NCBI RefSeq assembly: GCF_016861605.1
Contig: NZ_BOLM01000008.1
Location: forward strand, 62,001 to 126,000
Direction of reading: 5' to 3'
Length of the DNA stretch: 64,000 bases
Origin: Levilactobacillus wangkuiensis
GTDB lineage: Bacteria > Bacillota > Bacilli > Lactobacillales > Lactobacillaceae
In this document: in pieces, positions 8,843 through 19,044 of the stretch
Layout: each line of letters opens with the position of its first letter
How positions within the stretch are numbered: position 1 is the stretch's first letter
Position numbers and translations under genes: made by a program
The notes under the pieces: model-generated
Database searches by the model: none
What the model saw: the letters and a program-made list of their open reading frames with translations, nothing else
What the model was told of the DNA's origin: nothing

Positions 8843-8916
8843 CTTTCCACCACCTTTATTTTTATCCAATCCAACTCATACTGTAGTAGCTTACCATCCT
8901 TTGCCCCTGCCGTCAA

Positions 8917-9486
8917 TCATTCGGCGAGGACTTGACGTAGCTTTGCCTGTCCCCGGTGGCAAGCGCCCCGCACCTGCTGATCACTCAGTTGATACTGCTG
9001 GCTAATACTCGCCAGTGTCTGTCCGAGCAGTAGCCCGGTGAACACCGTGTGCTCGATGCCCGAGAGTCTCGGCAAAACCTGGTAAATGGCCTCCTTGGTC
9101 TCGAGTTGTTCCCGCAATAACCAGTGGTGATCTGGCACCGTATCCGCAATGTACTCGGCCTCCGTCTCAATCGACATGGCGTTGCGGGTCATTTGTCGTT
9201 TGAGCGCCTGGGCCTGACGAATCAAGTCAAAAATCCGGTGGGCCAAGCGCAGCCGGTAGTAGGCCCCAAAGCTACGGAGCCGGTCTGCGTCAAACCGGCG
9301 AACCGTGTCACACATGACTAGCAACGCCTCCTGTTCCCAATCTCCCGGCTCAAACTCCGGGATAAAATATTGTTTTTGCAGTCGCTGTAACACGGGTCGG
9401 TAGCGCTCAAACAAAATGGGTAACGCGGGTGAATCCAGACTCTGATGCAGCAGCTCAATTAACGCGTGATCGGATAAGTCAGACAC
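8917..9486 (-). CDS. sigH: Sigma-70 family factor, SigH/ComX-like
   Basis: A 189-residue sigma factor. Region 2 is visible at about residues 45-90 (FEPGDWEQEALLVMCDTVRRF, then AYYRLRLAHRIFDLIRQ) and a region 4 helix-turn-helix near the C-terminus (LASISQQYQLSDQQVRGACHRG). Its place between yacP and rpmG is that of sigH in Bacillus and of the sigH/comX-like gene of lactobacilli, where it can turn on competence genes. The start is GTG at 9486 with GGGGAGG about 8 bases upstream. The sequence is divergent from model SigH proteins, so the symbol rests partly on synteny. Confidence 0.82.
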   Translation of the reverse strand: MSDLSDHALIELLHQSLDSPALPILFERYRPVLQRLQKQYFIPEFEPGDWEQEALLVMCDTVRRFDADRLRSFGAYYRLRLAHRIFDLIRQAQALKRQMTRNAMSIETEAEYIADTVPDHHWLLREQLETKEAIYQVLPRLSGIEHTVFTGLLLGQTLASISQQYQLSDQQVRGACHRGQAKLRQVLAE

Positions 9487-9601
9487 GGGTAACGCCTCCC
9501 CTTAAGTAGTTACTTAAGTCTAAAGGAGCCCGTCCCCACGCCATAGCGAACGAACGTTTTCCGCGCAATTTATTTTGTTATGCAATCGATTTTCTCACCA
9601 A

Positions 9602-9640
9602 ATAAAAATGGTGCGCGCCCATCAAGCACCCACACCACTT
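9602..9640 (-). terminator. Terminator after yacP
   Basis: Minus strand TGGTGTG and CGCACCA pair (one G-T) around a GC-rich loop and are followed by TTTTTATT. Confidence 0.6.
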
Positions 9641-9655
9641 TCCCGCAAAAGAGAC

Positions 9656-10201
9656 TTACGGTTTCTTTTTTCGTTTTGGTTTCGCCATCATCTGGTCGCG
9701 GAGCTTTTCCAACTTGTACAGCTGTTGGTCATTCCACGGCGACTTGCGCACGATACCCTTGTCCGCAAATTCACGGGCGGTCTGTTTCACTTCGTTTTGC
9801 GCCCGCTCAATGTCCGTCAGCAGTTCCCCGGCTGGAATCCGCAGGGCCCCCTCCGAAAAGATGGTCCACTGCTCCGCCTGGTCACTGGTGGCGACCGTCA
9901 CCTGGGTGAACCGCGTCTGCCGTTCCTTCGCTAATTTTTCAATATAGCTGTCGGCGGTCTCGTCGCGGTTGGTCCAGACAACCTCCAAGTCAAACTGCTT
10001 ATAACTCTTAGAAATGCCGGGTACGTACATGGCATCAAACACCACCGTGATCTTGGCATCCCGCAATTTTTTATAGTTGGCCAGCATGTTCAACAGCTCA
10101 TCCCGTGCCTCTGGTAACCGGTCCGTTAACTTCAGCCGGTTGAGTTTGGGCCAGTTGCCGATCATGTTGTAGGCATCGACAATTAAAATGTCTTCTTTCA
10201 T
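9656..10201 (-). CDS. yacP: YacP/Rae1-type NYN domain endoribonuclease
   Basis: A 181-residue NYN (PIN-like) nuclease. The start ILIVDAYNMIGNWP with Asp8 and the later VVFDAMYV and TSDQAEQ segments supply the acidic cluster of this fold. In Bacillus the homologue Rae1 cleaves mRNA in the ribosomal A site. The C-terminus is a lysine-rich tail (KPKRKKKP). It lies between rlmB and sigH, the conserved order. Activity is inferred from the family. Confidence 0.85.
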   Translation of the reverse strand: MKEDILIVDAYNMIGNWPKLNRLKLTDRLPEARDELLNMLANYKKLRDAKITVVFDAMYVPGISKSYKQFDLEVVWTNRDETADSYIEKLAKERQTRFTQVTVATSDQAEQWTIFSEGALRIPAGELLTDIERAQNEVKQTAREFADKGIVRKSPWNDQQLYKLEKLRDQMMAKPKRKKKP

Positions 10202-10231
10202 TACAACTTACCCCTCGCTCGTAACCGTTCT

Positions 10232-10999
10232 TTAGTGTTGAACCGGATGCCGAGAACTGAAGCCTTGATACATCAACAGTCCCGCAGCGACACTCGCGTT
10301 CAAGCTCTGCACTTCACCGACCATGGGAATCGTTAACATCTGGTCAACGGTTTCCTTTAAGAGGCGAGAAATACCCTTGCCTTCGTTCCCAATGATCAGG
10401 GCACTGGCGCCCTTGGCGTTCCAGTCTCGGTAGTCGGTCCCGGCCATATCGGTCCCAAAGACCCAGACACCGCGGTCCTTCAGGTCATGTACGGTGTTGA
10501 CCAGGTTGGTCACCCGGGCAACGGGCACGCGTTCGATGGCCCCGGTCGAGGTCTTGGCCACGACTGACGTCAACCCAACGGCCCGGCGCTTGGGGATAAT
10601 CACCCCGTGCACACCACTGGCATCGGCCGTCCGCAAGATGGACCCCAAGTTATGGGGATCTTCAACGCCGTCCAGAATCAAGAAGAAGGGTTCTTCGCCG
10701 GCCTTTTTGGCGTTGGCGAAGAGGTCATCGATCGTGGCGTATTCAAATGCGGCCACGCCCAGAGCAACCCCTTGGTGATTCTGGTGGTCGGTTAAGAGGT
10801 CTAACTTTTGCTTAGGCACTTCAGAAATCACTAAGTGCCGCTTCTTAGCCAATTGGCGAATTTCGTCAATGGCCTCAGCCTTTAAGCCACTTTGGAGAAA
10901 GACCTTGTTGATCGTTTGTTGACTCCGCAATGCGGCGACGGCTGGGTGCCGGCCAATCACGAAATCGTTACTGGTTTCGGTATTTGCTTGTTCTGTCAT
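10232..10999 (-). CDS. rlmB: 23S rRNA (guanosine-2'-O-)-methyltransferase RlmB
   Basis: A 255-residue SPOUT methyltransferase. The N-terminal substrate-binding domain (VIGRHPAVAALRS) is followed by the knotted domain with the three family motifs: DPHNLGSILRTA, IGNEGKGIS and VQSLNASVAAGLLMY. It methylates a guanosine in the peptidyl-transferase centre using SAM. Its start codon overlaps the mrnC stop by one base, which indicates translational coupling. Confidence 0.93.
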   Translation of the reverse strand: MTEQANTETSNDFVIGRHPAVAALRSQQTINKVFLQSGLKAEAIDEIRQLAKKRHLVISEVPKQKLDLLTDHQNHQGVALGVAAFEYATIDDLFANAKKAGEEPFFLILDGVEDPHNLGSILRTADASGVHGVIIPKRRAVGLTSVVAKTSTGAIERVPVARVTNLVNTVHDLKDRGVWVFGTDMAGTDYRDWNAKGASALIIGNEGKGISRLLKETVDQMLTIPMVGEVQSLNASVAAGLLMYQGFSSRHPVQH

Positions 11000-11406
11000 T
11001 ATTCAGTCCGCCCCGCTTCTACTTGTTCAATGCACCATTGGCCGAGTTCATCCACGCGGTCCTGCCGTCCACTCAAGGCCAGGTAGCCCATTAAAGCTTC
11101 AAACCCGGTTGAGATGCGGTAGGTCACGACGTCCGTGTTCTTAGCGTGGGTGTAACTCTTGGCGTTGCGCCCCCGTTTGAACATGGTCCACTCGTCCTCA
11201 CTTAAAATGCCGTCTTGTTCCATCAGGCTGATCAAGGCTGCTTGGGCCTTGGCCGACACGTAATGGGTGGCCTTCTTCTGTAAATGATTGGGCTTGGCTA
11301 GGCCTTCCGCAATCAGGTGCCGCCGTATGATGACCTCATAGGAAGCATCACCCATGTAGGCCAGGGCCACCCCATTCAGTTGTTGATAATCTACTGTCGC
11401 TGTCAT
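10999..11406 (-). CDS. mrnC: Mini-ribonuclease III
   Basis: A 135-residue RNase III catalytic domain without a double-stranded RNA binding domain, which defines Mini-III; it matures 23S rRNA. The signature [18 protein letters not shown] contains the catalytic Asp. The start at 11406 (MTATVDYQQ) has AAAGGAAAA about 7 bases upstream and overlaps the cysS stop by one base; the in-frame start 18 bases earlier is less likely. cysS-mrnC-rlmB form a tightly packed unit. Confidence 0.93.
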   Translation of the reverse strand: MTATVDYQQLNGVALAYMGDASYEVIIRRHLIAEGLAKPNHLQKKATHYVSAKAQAALISLMEQDGILSEDEWTMFKRGRNAKSYTHAKNTDVVTYRISTGFEALMGYLALSGRQDRVDELGQWCIEQVEAGRTE

Positions 11407-12818
11407 TAATTTTCCTTTCGCCAACGCGTCCCTTGGGGCGTGTCTTCCAAAATAATCCCTTGGTTCTTCAATTGTTCTCTGATTTCATCGCTGCGTTCAA
11501 AGTTCCGGGCCTTCCGGGCAGCCAAGCGTTCATCGATCAAGGCTTGAATCCCGTCGTCACCCAGACTCGTCGCCTCGGCCAACTTCACCCCAAAGACACT
11601 GAGTAGGTCGGCTAACGTCTTACGCATAAATTCTAGCGTCCCGGCAAACACCACGGGCCGTTCCGCGTAAACGTTGCCCAAACGGGAAAGTTCAAAGACT
11701 TCGGCGACCCCATTTTGGACGTTAAAATCATCATCCATCGCATCAATGTAGTCGGCAACGATTTGCCGGGTTTCTTGTTCAACCTTAGGATCATTGCCAG
11801 CTTCGGCATCCTTCAGGCGGTACCCCATGTTGTTGTACGCCGTCTGGAGCCGTTCCAGGTTGCGTTCCGCCGTATCCAGGTTCTGTTGCGTGTACTGGAT
11901 GGGTCGACGATACTGGGTCGTTGCCATGAAGAAGCGCAACGTCTGGGGATCCACGGTCTTCAAGATGTCATGGACCGTGACGAAATTACCGAGCGACTTG
12001 CTCATCTTTTCATCATCATCGCCCACCGTGACAAAGCCGTTGTGCATCCAATAATGAACAAAGGTTTTGCCCGTCTTGGCTTCACTCTGAGCAATTTCGT
12101 TTTGATGATGGGGGAAGATCAGGTCTTCGCCACCACCGTGAATGTCAAAGGTATCGCCCAGGTAGTGCGTCGACATGACCGAGCACTCGATGTGCCAGCC
12201 CGGCCGACCAGCGCCCCAAGGAGATGGCCAGGAAATTTCACCCGGTTTGGCGCCCTTCCACAGAGCAAAGTCGACGGGATCTTCCTTGCGGGCGGTCTCC
12301 TCATCATTGGTATGCTGGGAAGCCCCCTCTTCAAGGTCGTCGAGGTTCAGGTGAGCCAGTTCGCCGTAGTGGGCAAACTTATGCGCGCGATAATAGACGT
12401 CCCCATCAACCGGATAGGCATAACCCTTATCGATCAATTCCTGAACAAACGCCACGATCTCAGTGATGTGGTCGGTAGCCCGGGGATTGACCGTGGCGGG
12501 TTCTACGTTCAAGGCCGCCGTATCTTCCTTAAAGGCTGCAATGAACTTGTCTCCCAACTCGGGCACGGTAATACCTTCCTTGTGGGCTTCATTGATCATT
12601 TTATCATCGACATCCGTGAAGTTAGACACGTAGGTCACTTGATAGCCGCGATACTCAAAGTACCGGCGAATCGTATCAAAGGCAATGGCACTCCGCGCAT
12701 TCCCAATATGAATGTAATTGTAAACGGTCGGGCCACACACGTACATGTTGACCACTCCCGGGGTAATTGGTTCGAATGTTTCTTTCTGGCGAGTCATGGT
12801 ATTAAAAACTTTGAGCAT
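11406..12818 (-). CDS. cysS: Cysteinyl-tRNA synthetase
   Basis: A 470-residue class I aminoacyl-tRNA synthetase. The Zn-binding [16 protein letters not shown] region contains the HIGH-type motif (HIGN), further zinc ligands lie in ECSVMS and [13 protein letters not shown], and KMSKSLGN is the second ATP motif. It charges tRNA-Cys. It heads a compact cluster with mrnC and rlmB. No T-box leader was found in the 240-base upstream region. Confidence 0.96.
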   Translation of the reverse strand: MLKVFNTMTRQKETFEPITPGVVNMYVCGPTVYNYIHIGNARSAIAFDTIRRYFEYRGYQVTYVSNFTDVDDKMINEAHKEGITVPELGDKFIAAFKEDTAALNVEPATVNPRATDHITEIVAFVQELIDKGYAYPVDGDVYYRAHKFAHYGELAHLNLDDLEEGASQHTNDEETARKEDPVDFALWKGAKPGEISWPSPWGAGRPGWHIECSVMSTHYLGDTFDIHGGGEDLIFPHHQNEIAQSEAKTGKTFVHYWMHNGFVTVGDDDEKMSKSLGNFVTVHDILKTVDPQTLRFFMATTQYRRPIQYTQQNLDTAERNLERLQTAYNNMGYRLKDAEAGNDPKVEQETRQIVADYIDAMDDDFNVQNGVAEVFELSRLGNVYAERPVVFAGTLEFMRKTLADLLSVFGVKLAEATSLGDDGIQALIDERLAARKARNFERSDEIREQLKNQGIILEDTPQGTRWRKEN

Positions 12819-13007
12819 GCCGAAGCTCCTTTCACGTCATTAGTTGAATTATAGTTTGAATTAATCCTGCTGGCGGCTATTTACGTGTGCCCGCGATTGG
12901 GCTGACATCAAAGTAGCTACTTTGCCACACTGACGAAACCTTTTAAAACAGGCAAACCATGCAGGACCAAATGAGTTAGCTCCATTGTAGCATATTCACC
13001 CGATAAC
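12819..13007 (-). other. Upstream region of cysS
   Basis: This leader-sized region contains TATAAT near 12852 and a TACAAT near 12983 on the minus strand, either of which could be a -10 box, but neither has a convincing -35 partner. No T-box (no GGTGGTACC-like sequence) and no small ORF with a ribosome binding site is seen. Confidence 0.4.
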
Positions 13008-13051
13008 AAAGAAGCCGAATGAGCGCCAATTGGCCCTCATTCGGCTTCTTT
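13008..13051 (-). terminator. gltX terminator
   Basis: A perfect 16-bp inverted repeat (AAAGAAGCCGAATGAG and CTCATTCGGCTTCTTT) with a 12-base loop, located 10 bases past the gltX stop. The stem alone ends in TTCTTT. Confidence 0.85.
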
Positions 13052-13060
13052 ACCAAATCA

Positions 13061-14551
13061 TTAGCCTTCTAATTGTGCTAAGGTCTGGTGAATGTGTTCT
13101 AAGGCGGTTTCCCGTCCAACTAATTCGATGGATTCAGGTAATTCTGGTCCGTGCATTTCGTGGGTCACGGCAATTCGGATTGGCATCCAAAGTTGACGGC
13201 CCTTAATGCCGGTCTTAGCTTGAACGGCCTTGATCACGTGGAAGATTTCTACGGAATCAAAGAGGTCGAGCTTTTCAATTTGGGCAGCGAATTCCTTCAA
13301 AACGACAGGGGCCGTTTCGTTGTTGATTTCGTCAAAGGCTTCACCACTGACTTGTTCGGGTTCTTCAAAGAAGACCGAAGCCATGTCATTGATTTGAGCC
13401 ATGTAACTCATTTGCCGCTTGTACAAATTGATTAATTGACGTGCCCATTCCAACTTCATGTTGTCTGGGTTAGCAGGAATATTGCCGGCCTTGATCAATT
13501 GCTTCAAGGCCAAGTCCATGATGGTGCTGTCGTCAGCATCCTTCACGTAACGGTTGTTCAACCATTCCAGCTTGTCGCTATCAAAGGTGGCTGGTGAAGA
13601 GCTCAGACGCGTTTCATCATACATCTTGATAAATTGCTTCCGGTTAAAGATTTCATCTTCACCGACTGGGGACCAGCCCAACAACAGAATGAAGTTGAAC
13701 ATGGCTTCTGGTAAGTAACCCAGGTCGCGGTATTGTTCGATGAATTGTAAGACGGATTCGTCACGCTTGGACAGCTTCTTACCGGTGTCCTTGCTGATGA
13801 TCAGACTCATGTGCCCAAACTTTGGTGCTTCCCAACCGAATGCTTGGTAGATCATCAATTGTTTTGGCGTGTTGGCAACGTGGTCATCACCCCGGAAGAC
13901 GTGGCTGATAGCCATCTTGTGGTCGTCAACGACAACGGCAAAGTTGTAGGTTGGCATCCCATCGCGCTTGGCGATAACAAAGTCCCCACCAATGGTGTCG
14001 GAGTTAAAGGCCACGTGACCCTTTACCATGTCGTCCCATTCAAAGACTTCATCCTTAGGGACGCGGAAACGAATAACTGGCTTCAAGCCCTTAGCCTTAG
14101 CGGCGTCAATGGCAGCTTGCTTTTCTTCTTCGTTCATCCCAGCATATTCGTATTCGTAATGAGGCATTTCCTTACGCGCCTTTTGGGCTTCGCGGTCAGC
14201 AGTTAATTCATCTTCCGTCCGGTATGATTCGTAAGCTTTGCCTTCGTCCAACAATTGTTGGATGAGTGGCGTGTAAATGTCGCGGCGTTCAGACTGACGG
14301 TAAGGACCGTAGTCGCCACCGACGTCGGGACCTTCGTCCCAATCCAAACCGAGCCACTTCAAGTTTTCTAATTGGCTCCGTTCACCGTCAGCGATGTTCC
14401 GTTTCGTATCCGTATCCTCGATCCGAATGATGAACTTACCCTTGTTGTGACGGGCAAATAAATAGTTGAAAATGGCCGTCCGGGCATTACCAATATGCAA
14501 ATGACCGGTTGGGCTCGGAGCGTACCGAACCCGAATTGAATTTTTCGCCAA
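13061..14551 (-). CDS. gltX: Glutamyl-tRNA synthetase
   Basis: A 496-residue class I synthetase. The N-terminus has [18 protein letters not shown] (HIGH motif as HIGN) and the KMSKS motif appears as KLSKRDE. In lactobacilli this enzyme usually charges both tRNA-Glu and tRNA-Gln, the latter corrected by GatCAB; I infer this from the group, not from residues here. It stands between a PIN/TRAM gene and cysS as in Bacillus (cysE is absent between them). Confidence 0.95.
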   Translation of the reverse strand: MAKNSIRVRYAPSPTGHLHIGNARTAIFNYLFARHNKGKFIIRIEDTDTKRNIADGERSQLENLKWLGLDWDEGPDVGGDYGPYRQSERRDIYTPLIQQLLDEGKAYESYRTEDELTADREAQKARKEMPHYEYEYAGMNEEEKQAAIDAAKAKGLKPVIRFRVPKDEVFEWDDMVKGHVAFNSDTIGGDFVIAKRDGMPTYNFAVVVDDHKMAISHVFRGDDHVANTPKQLMIYQAFGWEAPKFGHMSLIISKDTGKKLSKRDESVLQFIEQYRDLGYLPEAMFNFILLLGWSPVGEDEIFNRKQFIKMYDETRLSSSPATFDSDKLEWLNNRYVKDADDSTIMDLALKQLIKAGNIPANPDNMKLEWARQLINLYKRQMSYMAQINDMASVFFEEPEQVSGEAFDEINNETAPVVLKEFAAQIEKLDLFDSVEIFHVIKAVQAKTGIKGRQLWMPIRIAVTHEMHGPELPESIELVGRETALEHIHQTLAQLEG

Positions 14552-14703
14552 AACGTTTGCGCCTCTTTCTAAATTTTATTACGTTAATTTGGTGAAACCT
14601 CGTCATAATTTTATGACGCAATGCTTTAATTCTACAATGTCGTCGCGGAAAAATAAAGGCGTGAGCCTCAATCCTTTCCAGAAATGTGAAATTGTCTAGT
14701 CCA

Positions 14704-15882
14704 TTACCGTGAACGTTTGGCGTTTTTGGACTCGCTAGACCCCTTCTTACCGGCATCGGCTTGTTCTTCAATATTCTTGCTGGAATGTAATGGCTTGGCA
14801 AAAATCATCCGCCCAGCATCCGTTTGAATGGCACTGGTAACCACGACATCCAGTTGTTTATTGATAAAGTACCGCCCGTCTTCGACCACGACCATCGTGC
14901 CGTCGTCGAGGTAAGCGACCCCCTGTTGGCGTTCAGTCCCGTTCTTCACGACCATCACGTGGAGGTTTTCTCCAGGAATGACTCGTGGTTTCAGGGCGTT
15001 GGCTAAGGAGTTAATGTTCAGCACCTGAACATTTTGGAACTGGATGACCTTGTTCAAGTTGTAATCATTGGTGACGATGACCCCGCCGTTTTGCTTGGCC
15101 AACGCAATCAATTTGCTATCTACCTCAGGAATATCTTCGAAGTCACCTTCGTACATTTCAATTGGCATGATATGTTCATTTTGCAACTTGTTCAAAATAT
15201 CCAGTCCGCGCCGACCACGAACCCGTTTGATAGAATCGCTAGAATCCGCGATGTACTGGAGTTCATAGAGCACGAAGTTGGGCACCAGTAGCGTGCCTTC
15301 CAGGAAACCGGTCTTGGCTAAATCATAGATCCGCCCATCGATTAAAATGTTGGTATCCAAGATTTTGTAGTGATGGAAATTAGGTTCCGTCTCCTTGTCC
15401 AAGACCTTCTTGTCGGCCTCTTCCTCAGCCTTTTTCCCGCGGGATTGGAACAGCTTACGCCACTCCTCCAGCCGAATCTTGCTGAGCCGCGCCCCGATAC
15501 GGAACCCGAAGTAACCGAACAGCAACATCAGGATCCACGGAATCACCGTTCCAATAAAGAATGACGGCACGTGGAATAGAAATTGCGAAATCAGTAAAGC
15601 CAGTGCCAGACCCACAATGGTCAGCAGGCTACCGAAGATAATGGTCATCGGGTTTTGCTTATTCAGGTACGTTTCAATGCGGTTGATCAGTCGGAGAATC
15701 ACGCCCGCGAAGAGGACTCCAAGAATAAGGAAAATAATGGCACCAAGCAAAATATTCACGATAACGTTGTTCAGTAACCGACTGGTCACCCCCATCAGTA
15801 GCCAGAGCCGGGAGAAGTAAGCGGCTCCCATGACCCCACCTAAGATGGCGAAAATAATTAACACAACCGTTTTTTTACGCAT
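14704..15882 (-). CDS. PIN/TRAM domain membrane protein (YacL-like)
   Basis: A 392-residue protein with about four N-terminal membrane helices (residues 5-140), a PIN nuclease domain starting at KILDTNILIDGRIYDLA, with further acidic residues in TNDYNLNK, and a C-terminal TRAM domain. It ends in a lysine/serine-rich tail. The same gene lies between radA and gltX in many Firmicutes. It is predicted to be a membrane-tethered RNase, but its role is not established. Confidence 0.9.
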   Translation of the reverse strand: MRKKTVVLIIFAILGGVMGAAYFSRLWLLMGVTSRLLNNVIVNILLGAIIFLILGVLFAGVILRLINRIETYLNKQNPMTIIFGSLLTIVGLALALLISQFLFHVPSFFIGTVIPWILMLLFGYFGFRIGARLSKIRLEEWRKLFQSRGKKAEEEADKKVLDKETEPNFHHYKILDTNILIDGRIYDLAKTGFLEGTLLVPNFVLYELQYIADSSDSIKRVRGRRGLDILNKLQNEHIMPIEMYEGDFEDIPEVDSKLIALAKQNGGVIVTNDYNLNKVIQFQNVQVLNINSLANALKPRVIPGENLHVMVVKNGTERQQGVAYLDDGTMVVVEDGRYFINKQLDVVVTSAIQTDAGRMIFAKPLHSSKNIEEQADAGKKGSSESKNAKRSR

Positions 15883-15915
15883 ATTTGTTCACCTCCCTTC
15901 AAAGGTCCCTATGGC

Positions 15916-17298
15916 TTACACGCCGAGGGCTAATTTTAACGCTTGCCGCAAGGTGGAGACCCCCACCACATCAATGCCTTTGGGGGCCGTCCAACCTTGG
16001 AGGTTATTCTTAGGAACAAAAATCCGTTTGAAACCGAGCTTCTTGGCTTCAGCCACCCGGGATTCGATCCGGTTGACCCGACGAATTTCACCGGTCAAGC
16101 CGACTTCACCCACGAAGCAGTCCGTTGGTGCCGTGGCCGTGTCGCGATAGCTGGAGGCGATGGACAAGGCAATGGCCAAATCAATCGCTGGTTCATCCAG
16201 CTTAACGCCACCAGCCGCCTTCAAGAAGGCATCCTGGTTCTGGAGCATCAGGTTGGCCCGCTTTTCCAAAACCGCCATCAACAGGGCCACGCGGTTACGA
16301 TCCAAACCACTTGAGGTCCGCTGGGCATTCCCGAAAACGGACGGTGAAATCAAGGCCTGAACTTCGACCAGAATTGGCCGCGTCCCTTCCATTGAAACCA
16401 CGATAGCGGAACCTGTCGCATCCTTGAGCCGTTCCTCCAGGAATATTTCCGACGGGTTGGCAACCTCGTACAGGCCACCCTCGCGCATTTCAAAGATTCC
16501 CAGTTCGTTGGTCGAGCCAAACCGGTTCTTGACCGCCCGCAAAATCCGGTAGGTGTGGTGCAGGTCCCCTTCAAAGTAGAGGACGGTATCCACCATGTGC
16601 TCCAAAATCTTAGGGCCGGCAATCGCGCCACCCTTGGTCACGTGACCCACCACAAAGATGGTAATGTTATTGGTCTTGGCAATCTGCATCAGCTCACCCG
16701 TGACGGCCCGAATTTGTGAAACGGACCCGATGGCGGACTCAATGCCCGGTGCCTGCATCGTTTGGACGGAGTCAATCACCACGTAATCCGGCTGCATCTG
16801 CTCGATGTTGGCCCGAATACTGGCCATATCCGTCTCGGGATAGAGGTAAAGGTTATCACTGTTGACGACTAACCGGTCGGCCCGCATCTTGATCTGCGAG
16901 GCACTTTCTTCACCGGAAACGTACAGCACCTTGCCACCGGTCTCACTCAACTGGCCAGAAACCTGCAGGAGCAACGTGGACTTCCCGATACCGGGGTCCC
17001 CACCAATTAAGATGAGAGAACCGGCCACGATACCGCCACCCAAGACCCGGTTGAGTTCTTCCATCTTGGTCTTGGTTCGAGCCTCTGAGGAATGCTTGAT
17101 GTCCTTCATTAATTGGGGATGGGATTGTTCGCTACCAACCGCAGTCCGGGTTGACTGAGGCTTAGCCTTTGCGGCCGTAGGTGTGACAACTTCTTCCACC
17201 ATGGTATTCCACTCACCACAGTTCGGGCAACGCCCGAGATAACGCGGTGAACTATAATCACAATTTTGACATACGTAAGTCGTTCTTGGTTTAGCCAC
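15916..17298 (-). CDS. radA: DNA repair protein RadA
   Basis: A 460-residue RadA/Sms. Order of parts: four-cysteine zinc finger ([18 protein letters not shown], residues 10-27), RecA-like ATPase with Walker [13 protein letters not shown], the RadA-specific [15 protein letters not shown] motif, and a Lon-protease-like C-terminal domain. It drives branch migration of recombination intermediates and helps natural transformation in some species. It lies between dut and the PIN/TRAM gene, 33 bases before the latter. Confidence 0.96.
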   Translation of the reverse strand: MAKPRTTYVCQNCDYSSPRYLGRCPNCGEWNTMVEEVVTPTAAKAKPQSTRTAVGSEQSHPQLMKDIKHSSEARTKTKMEELNRVLGGGIVAGSLILIGGDPGIGKSTLLLQVSGQLSETGGKVLYVSGEESASQIKMRADRLVVNSDNLYLYPETDMASIRANIEQMQPDYVVIDSVQTMQAPGIESAIGSVSQIRAVTGELMQIAKTNNITIFVVGHVTKGGAIAGPKILEHMVDTVLYFEGDLHHTYRILRAVKNRFGSTNELGIFEMREGGLYEVANPSEIFLEERLKDATGSAIVVSMEGTRPILVEVQALISPSVFGNAQRTSSGLDRNRVALLMAVLEKRANLMLQNQDAFLKAAGGVKLDEPAIDLAIALSIASSYRDTATAPTDCFVGEVGLTGEIRRVNRIESRVAEAKKLGFKRIFVPKNNLQGWTAPKGIDVVGVSTLRQALKLALGV

Positions 17299-17390
17299 GG
17301 AGATCCCCCTTTTTCTTAGTCTGAATACCTATATTTTAGCATATCTAGCGGGTAATCCCCCACTAGTCTATCAGCGTCAATTGTAAAGTT

Positions 17391-17930
17391 TTAGTTACGG
17401 TCAGACGACCCAAATCCACCGGTCCGCTGTTGTTGCGGCGCCTGCTCATCATCAGCCAATAAATACGGCATGAACAGGCCCTGGGCAATGCGTTGCCCCT
17501 TCTTGATGACCTGGTCCTTTAACCCGACATTGATTAACTGGACGAAGATTTCGCCCTCGTTCTTTTCATTATTGTAGTAATCCGCATCAATCACCCCGAT
17601 ACCATTGGGTAAAATTAGGTTGTGTTTCAACGGACTGCTGGACCGATTGGCCAGAATCAAGACCTCGCCCGGTTGCATGTAGGCCTTAACGCCAGTTGGC
17701 ACCAGCCAAGGCTTCAGGTCGCTTTGACCGGCCAGTAATTCATCGGTCGTCAACTCGTCCTGGTGCCGGAGTCGCTTGAAGGCGTGGAGCAGGTCATGCC
17801 GCCAAATAGATGGCAGGGTAAAGTCTTCGGCACACTCAAAATCGTAGCCGGCCGCCTGTTGAGTGGTCCGGTACGGTAGTTTCAGTCCGTGGTTGGCGTA
17901 CTTGCTGACAATTTCAAATCCTCGTTGCAT
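17391..17930 (-). CDS. dut: dUTP diphosphatase
   Basis: A 179-residue trimeric-type dUTPase, which turns dUTP into dUMP. Visible motifs: AGYDFECAEDF (motif 1), NRSSSPLKHNL (motif 2), GIGVIDADYYNNEKNEGEI (motif 3) and C-terminal TGGFGSSDR (motif 5). The ORF is open 34 codons further upstream, into repeat DNA, but GGGAG about 9 bases before the ATG at 17930 (MQRGFEIV) and family length fix the start. It lies just upstream of radA in the same direction. Confidence 0.92.
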   Translation of the reverse strand: MQRGFEIVSKYANHGLKLPYRTTQQAAGYDFECAEDFTLPSIWRHDLLHAFKRLRHQDELTTDELLAGQSDLKPWLVPTGVKAYMQPGEVLILANRSSSPLKHNLILPNGIGVIDADYYNNEKNEGEIFVQLINVGLKDQVIKKGQRIAQGLFMPYLLADDEQAPQQQRTGGFGSSDRN

Positions 17931-18631
17931 GTCAAAACACTCCCTTGATAGTCTTTTATCTTTTTCCTTGGTGTCGCCTCCGGGCTGGTGAAAACTGGGC
18001 CTGGTCGCGTCCGTTCCCGGCGGTGAGCTCAAGCTGCCCTGCTGTGGGGTCGGTTCCAGCCTGAGAAACGGGCTTCCACCTCAACTTTGCGCCTGAAAAC
18101 CGGTCGCAAAGGTTGCCCCGTGGACTAGGCTGGCAAAGAACGCCAGCCAAGACCACCGACACAGCTGGTCACCTTGGCTCGCCTCTGGTCACTTCCACGA
18201 CTGACCCAGTTTTCCCAGCCCTGCGGCTTACATTGGCTTAACCCGTAATCGACTAATCCGTCTGTCGCTGTCTTTCGCTGAGCATTTCAATCAATTAATA
18301 TGATAACGGTCAGACTGGCAGAGGACTTCATCGGTGTCTCCTGCCGCTTGGTTCAACAATTTTCACACGGAAGGTAACTTAAACAAGCATTGGCCTAGTT
18401 ACCGTGAGTTATTAATTTTACCATTTACACCAGCATTCGCAACGATTATATCCGAACGAGTTGAGCAAATTGGTCGAGCGGCTTCTTGTTGCCATCACTG
18501 TTTATCGTTTAAACATTGTGAGTCTCCCAATTCGGTCGGCCCAGCAATGCCTACTTTAGTGTAAGCAACCTCCCCCGTGATTACCAGCAAAAGTCTGACC
18601 ATCGCCAAACTTTTTTGCCGGGGAAAAGGAG
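17931..18631. other. Long intergenic region with a dispersed repeat
   Basis: No credible gene is present. The first part is a dispersed repeat (separate entry, 18010-18193). The remainder (18200-18630) has open frames on the plus strand but none with a ribosome binding site or protein-like composition. Confidence 0.6.
18010..18193 (+). repeat. Dispersed intergenic repeat, copy A
   Basis: This block closely matches the reverse complement of 48702-48884, including the shared 19-mer GGGCTTCCACCTCAACTTT and the ends GTTCCCGGCGG and CGCCTCTGGTCAC. A more diverged copy lies at 48262-48492. It contains no ORF of its own. It sits directly upstream of dut. Confidence 0.85.
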
Positions 18632-18660
18632 TTGACAATGACCGGCCGATAGACCAGAAT
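18632..18660 (+). promoter_or_regulatory. Promoter of the acetyltransferase-like gene and rpiA
   Basis: TTGACA (18632-18637), 17-base spacer, CAGAAT (18655-18660), 34 bases before the start codon. Confidence 0.75.
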
Positions 18661-18694
18661 TAGAGGCGAGACTGGTCATGAAAGGAGTTTACCC

Positions 18695-19039
18695 ATGACG
18701 ATTACGGAACAACCCGGGCAATTGCAGATTACCCAAGACGAGCAACCGCTGGCAAGCCTACACTACCTGTGTTTGAGCGACACCAGCTGGGTGCTTGAAC
18801 AAATCTTTGTCCGCCCATCACAGTCCGCCACGATGCTAGCTGACCAGCTGATAAATCGTTTTACCCAACTGGCAACGACCGCAAATGTGACGGTTAAACT
18901 GCTTGATCCGTACGCCAAACGGTACTTCAGCCAGCACCCCGAGGAACAGGCCATTTTGGCAGCTAATCAGCTACCCGTGACCGGCGACGCGGCGGTCAAA
19001 CCAGTTGCTTTACATCTAGAACACACAGAAGAGGAGTAG
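18695..19039 (+). CDS. Small GNAT-like protein (YjdJ-type N-acetyltransferase domain)
   Basis: A 114-residue protein. The pattern [24 protein letters not shown] and then [16 protein letters not shown] resembles short YjdJ-type GNAT domains, in which a predicted acetyl-CoA-binding segment is followed by a C-P-Y-x-x-x-Y-x-x-x-H motif (here D-P-Y, the Cys replaced by Asp). AAAGGAG lies 8 bases before the ATG. It ends 5 bases before rpiA, so both are co-transcribed from the promoter at 18632. Substrate unknown. Confidence 0.6.
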   Translation: MTITEQPGQLQITQDEQPLASLHYLCLSDTSWVLEQIFVRPSQSATMLADQLINRFTQLATTANVTVKLLDPYAKRYFSQHPEEQAILAANQLPVTGDAAVKPVALHLEHTEEE

Positions 19040-19044
19040 TTAAG

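Noticed and set aside
11715-12854. Very long open frame (379 codons) on the plus strand
   Set aside because: It lies entirely opposite cysS, whose motifs are clear; the antisense frame is open because of codon bias.
12819-13007. T-box riboswitch before cysS
   Set aside because: No T-box core sequence and no terminator/antiterminator pair was found; the only hairpin there belongs to gltX.
18334-18564. Open frame of 76 codons in the intergenic region before the acetyltransferase-like gene
   Set aside because: No ribosome binding site, no protein-like pattern, and the region is otherwise repeat-rich and non-coding.
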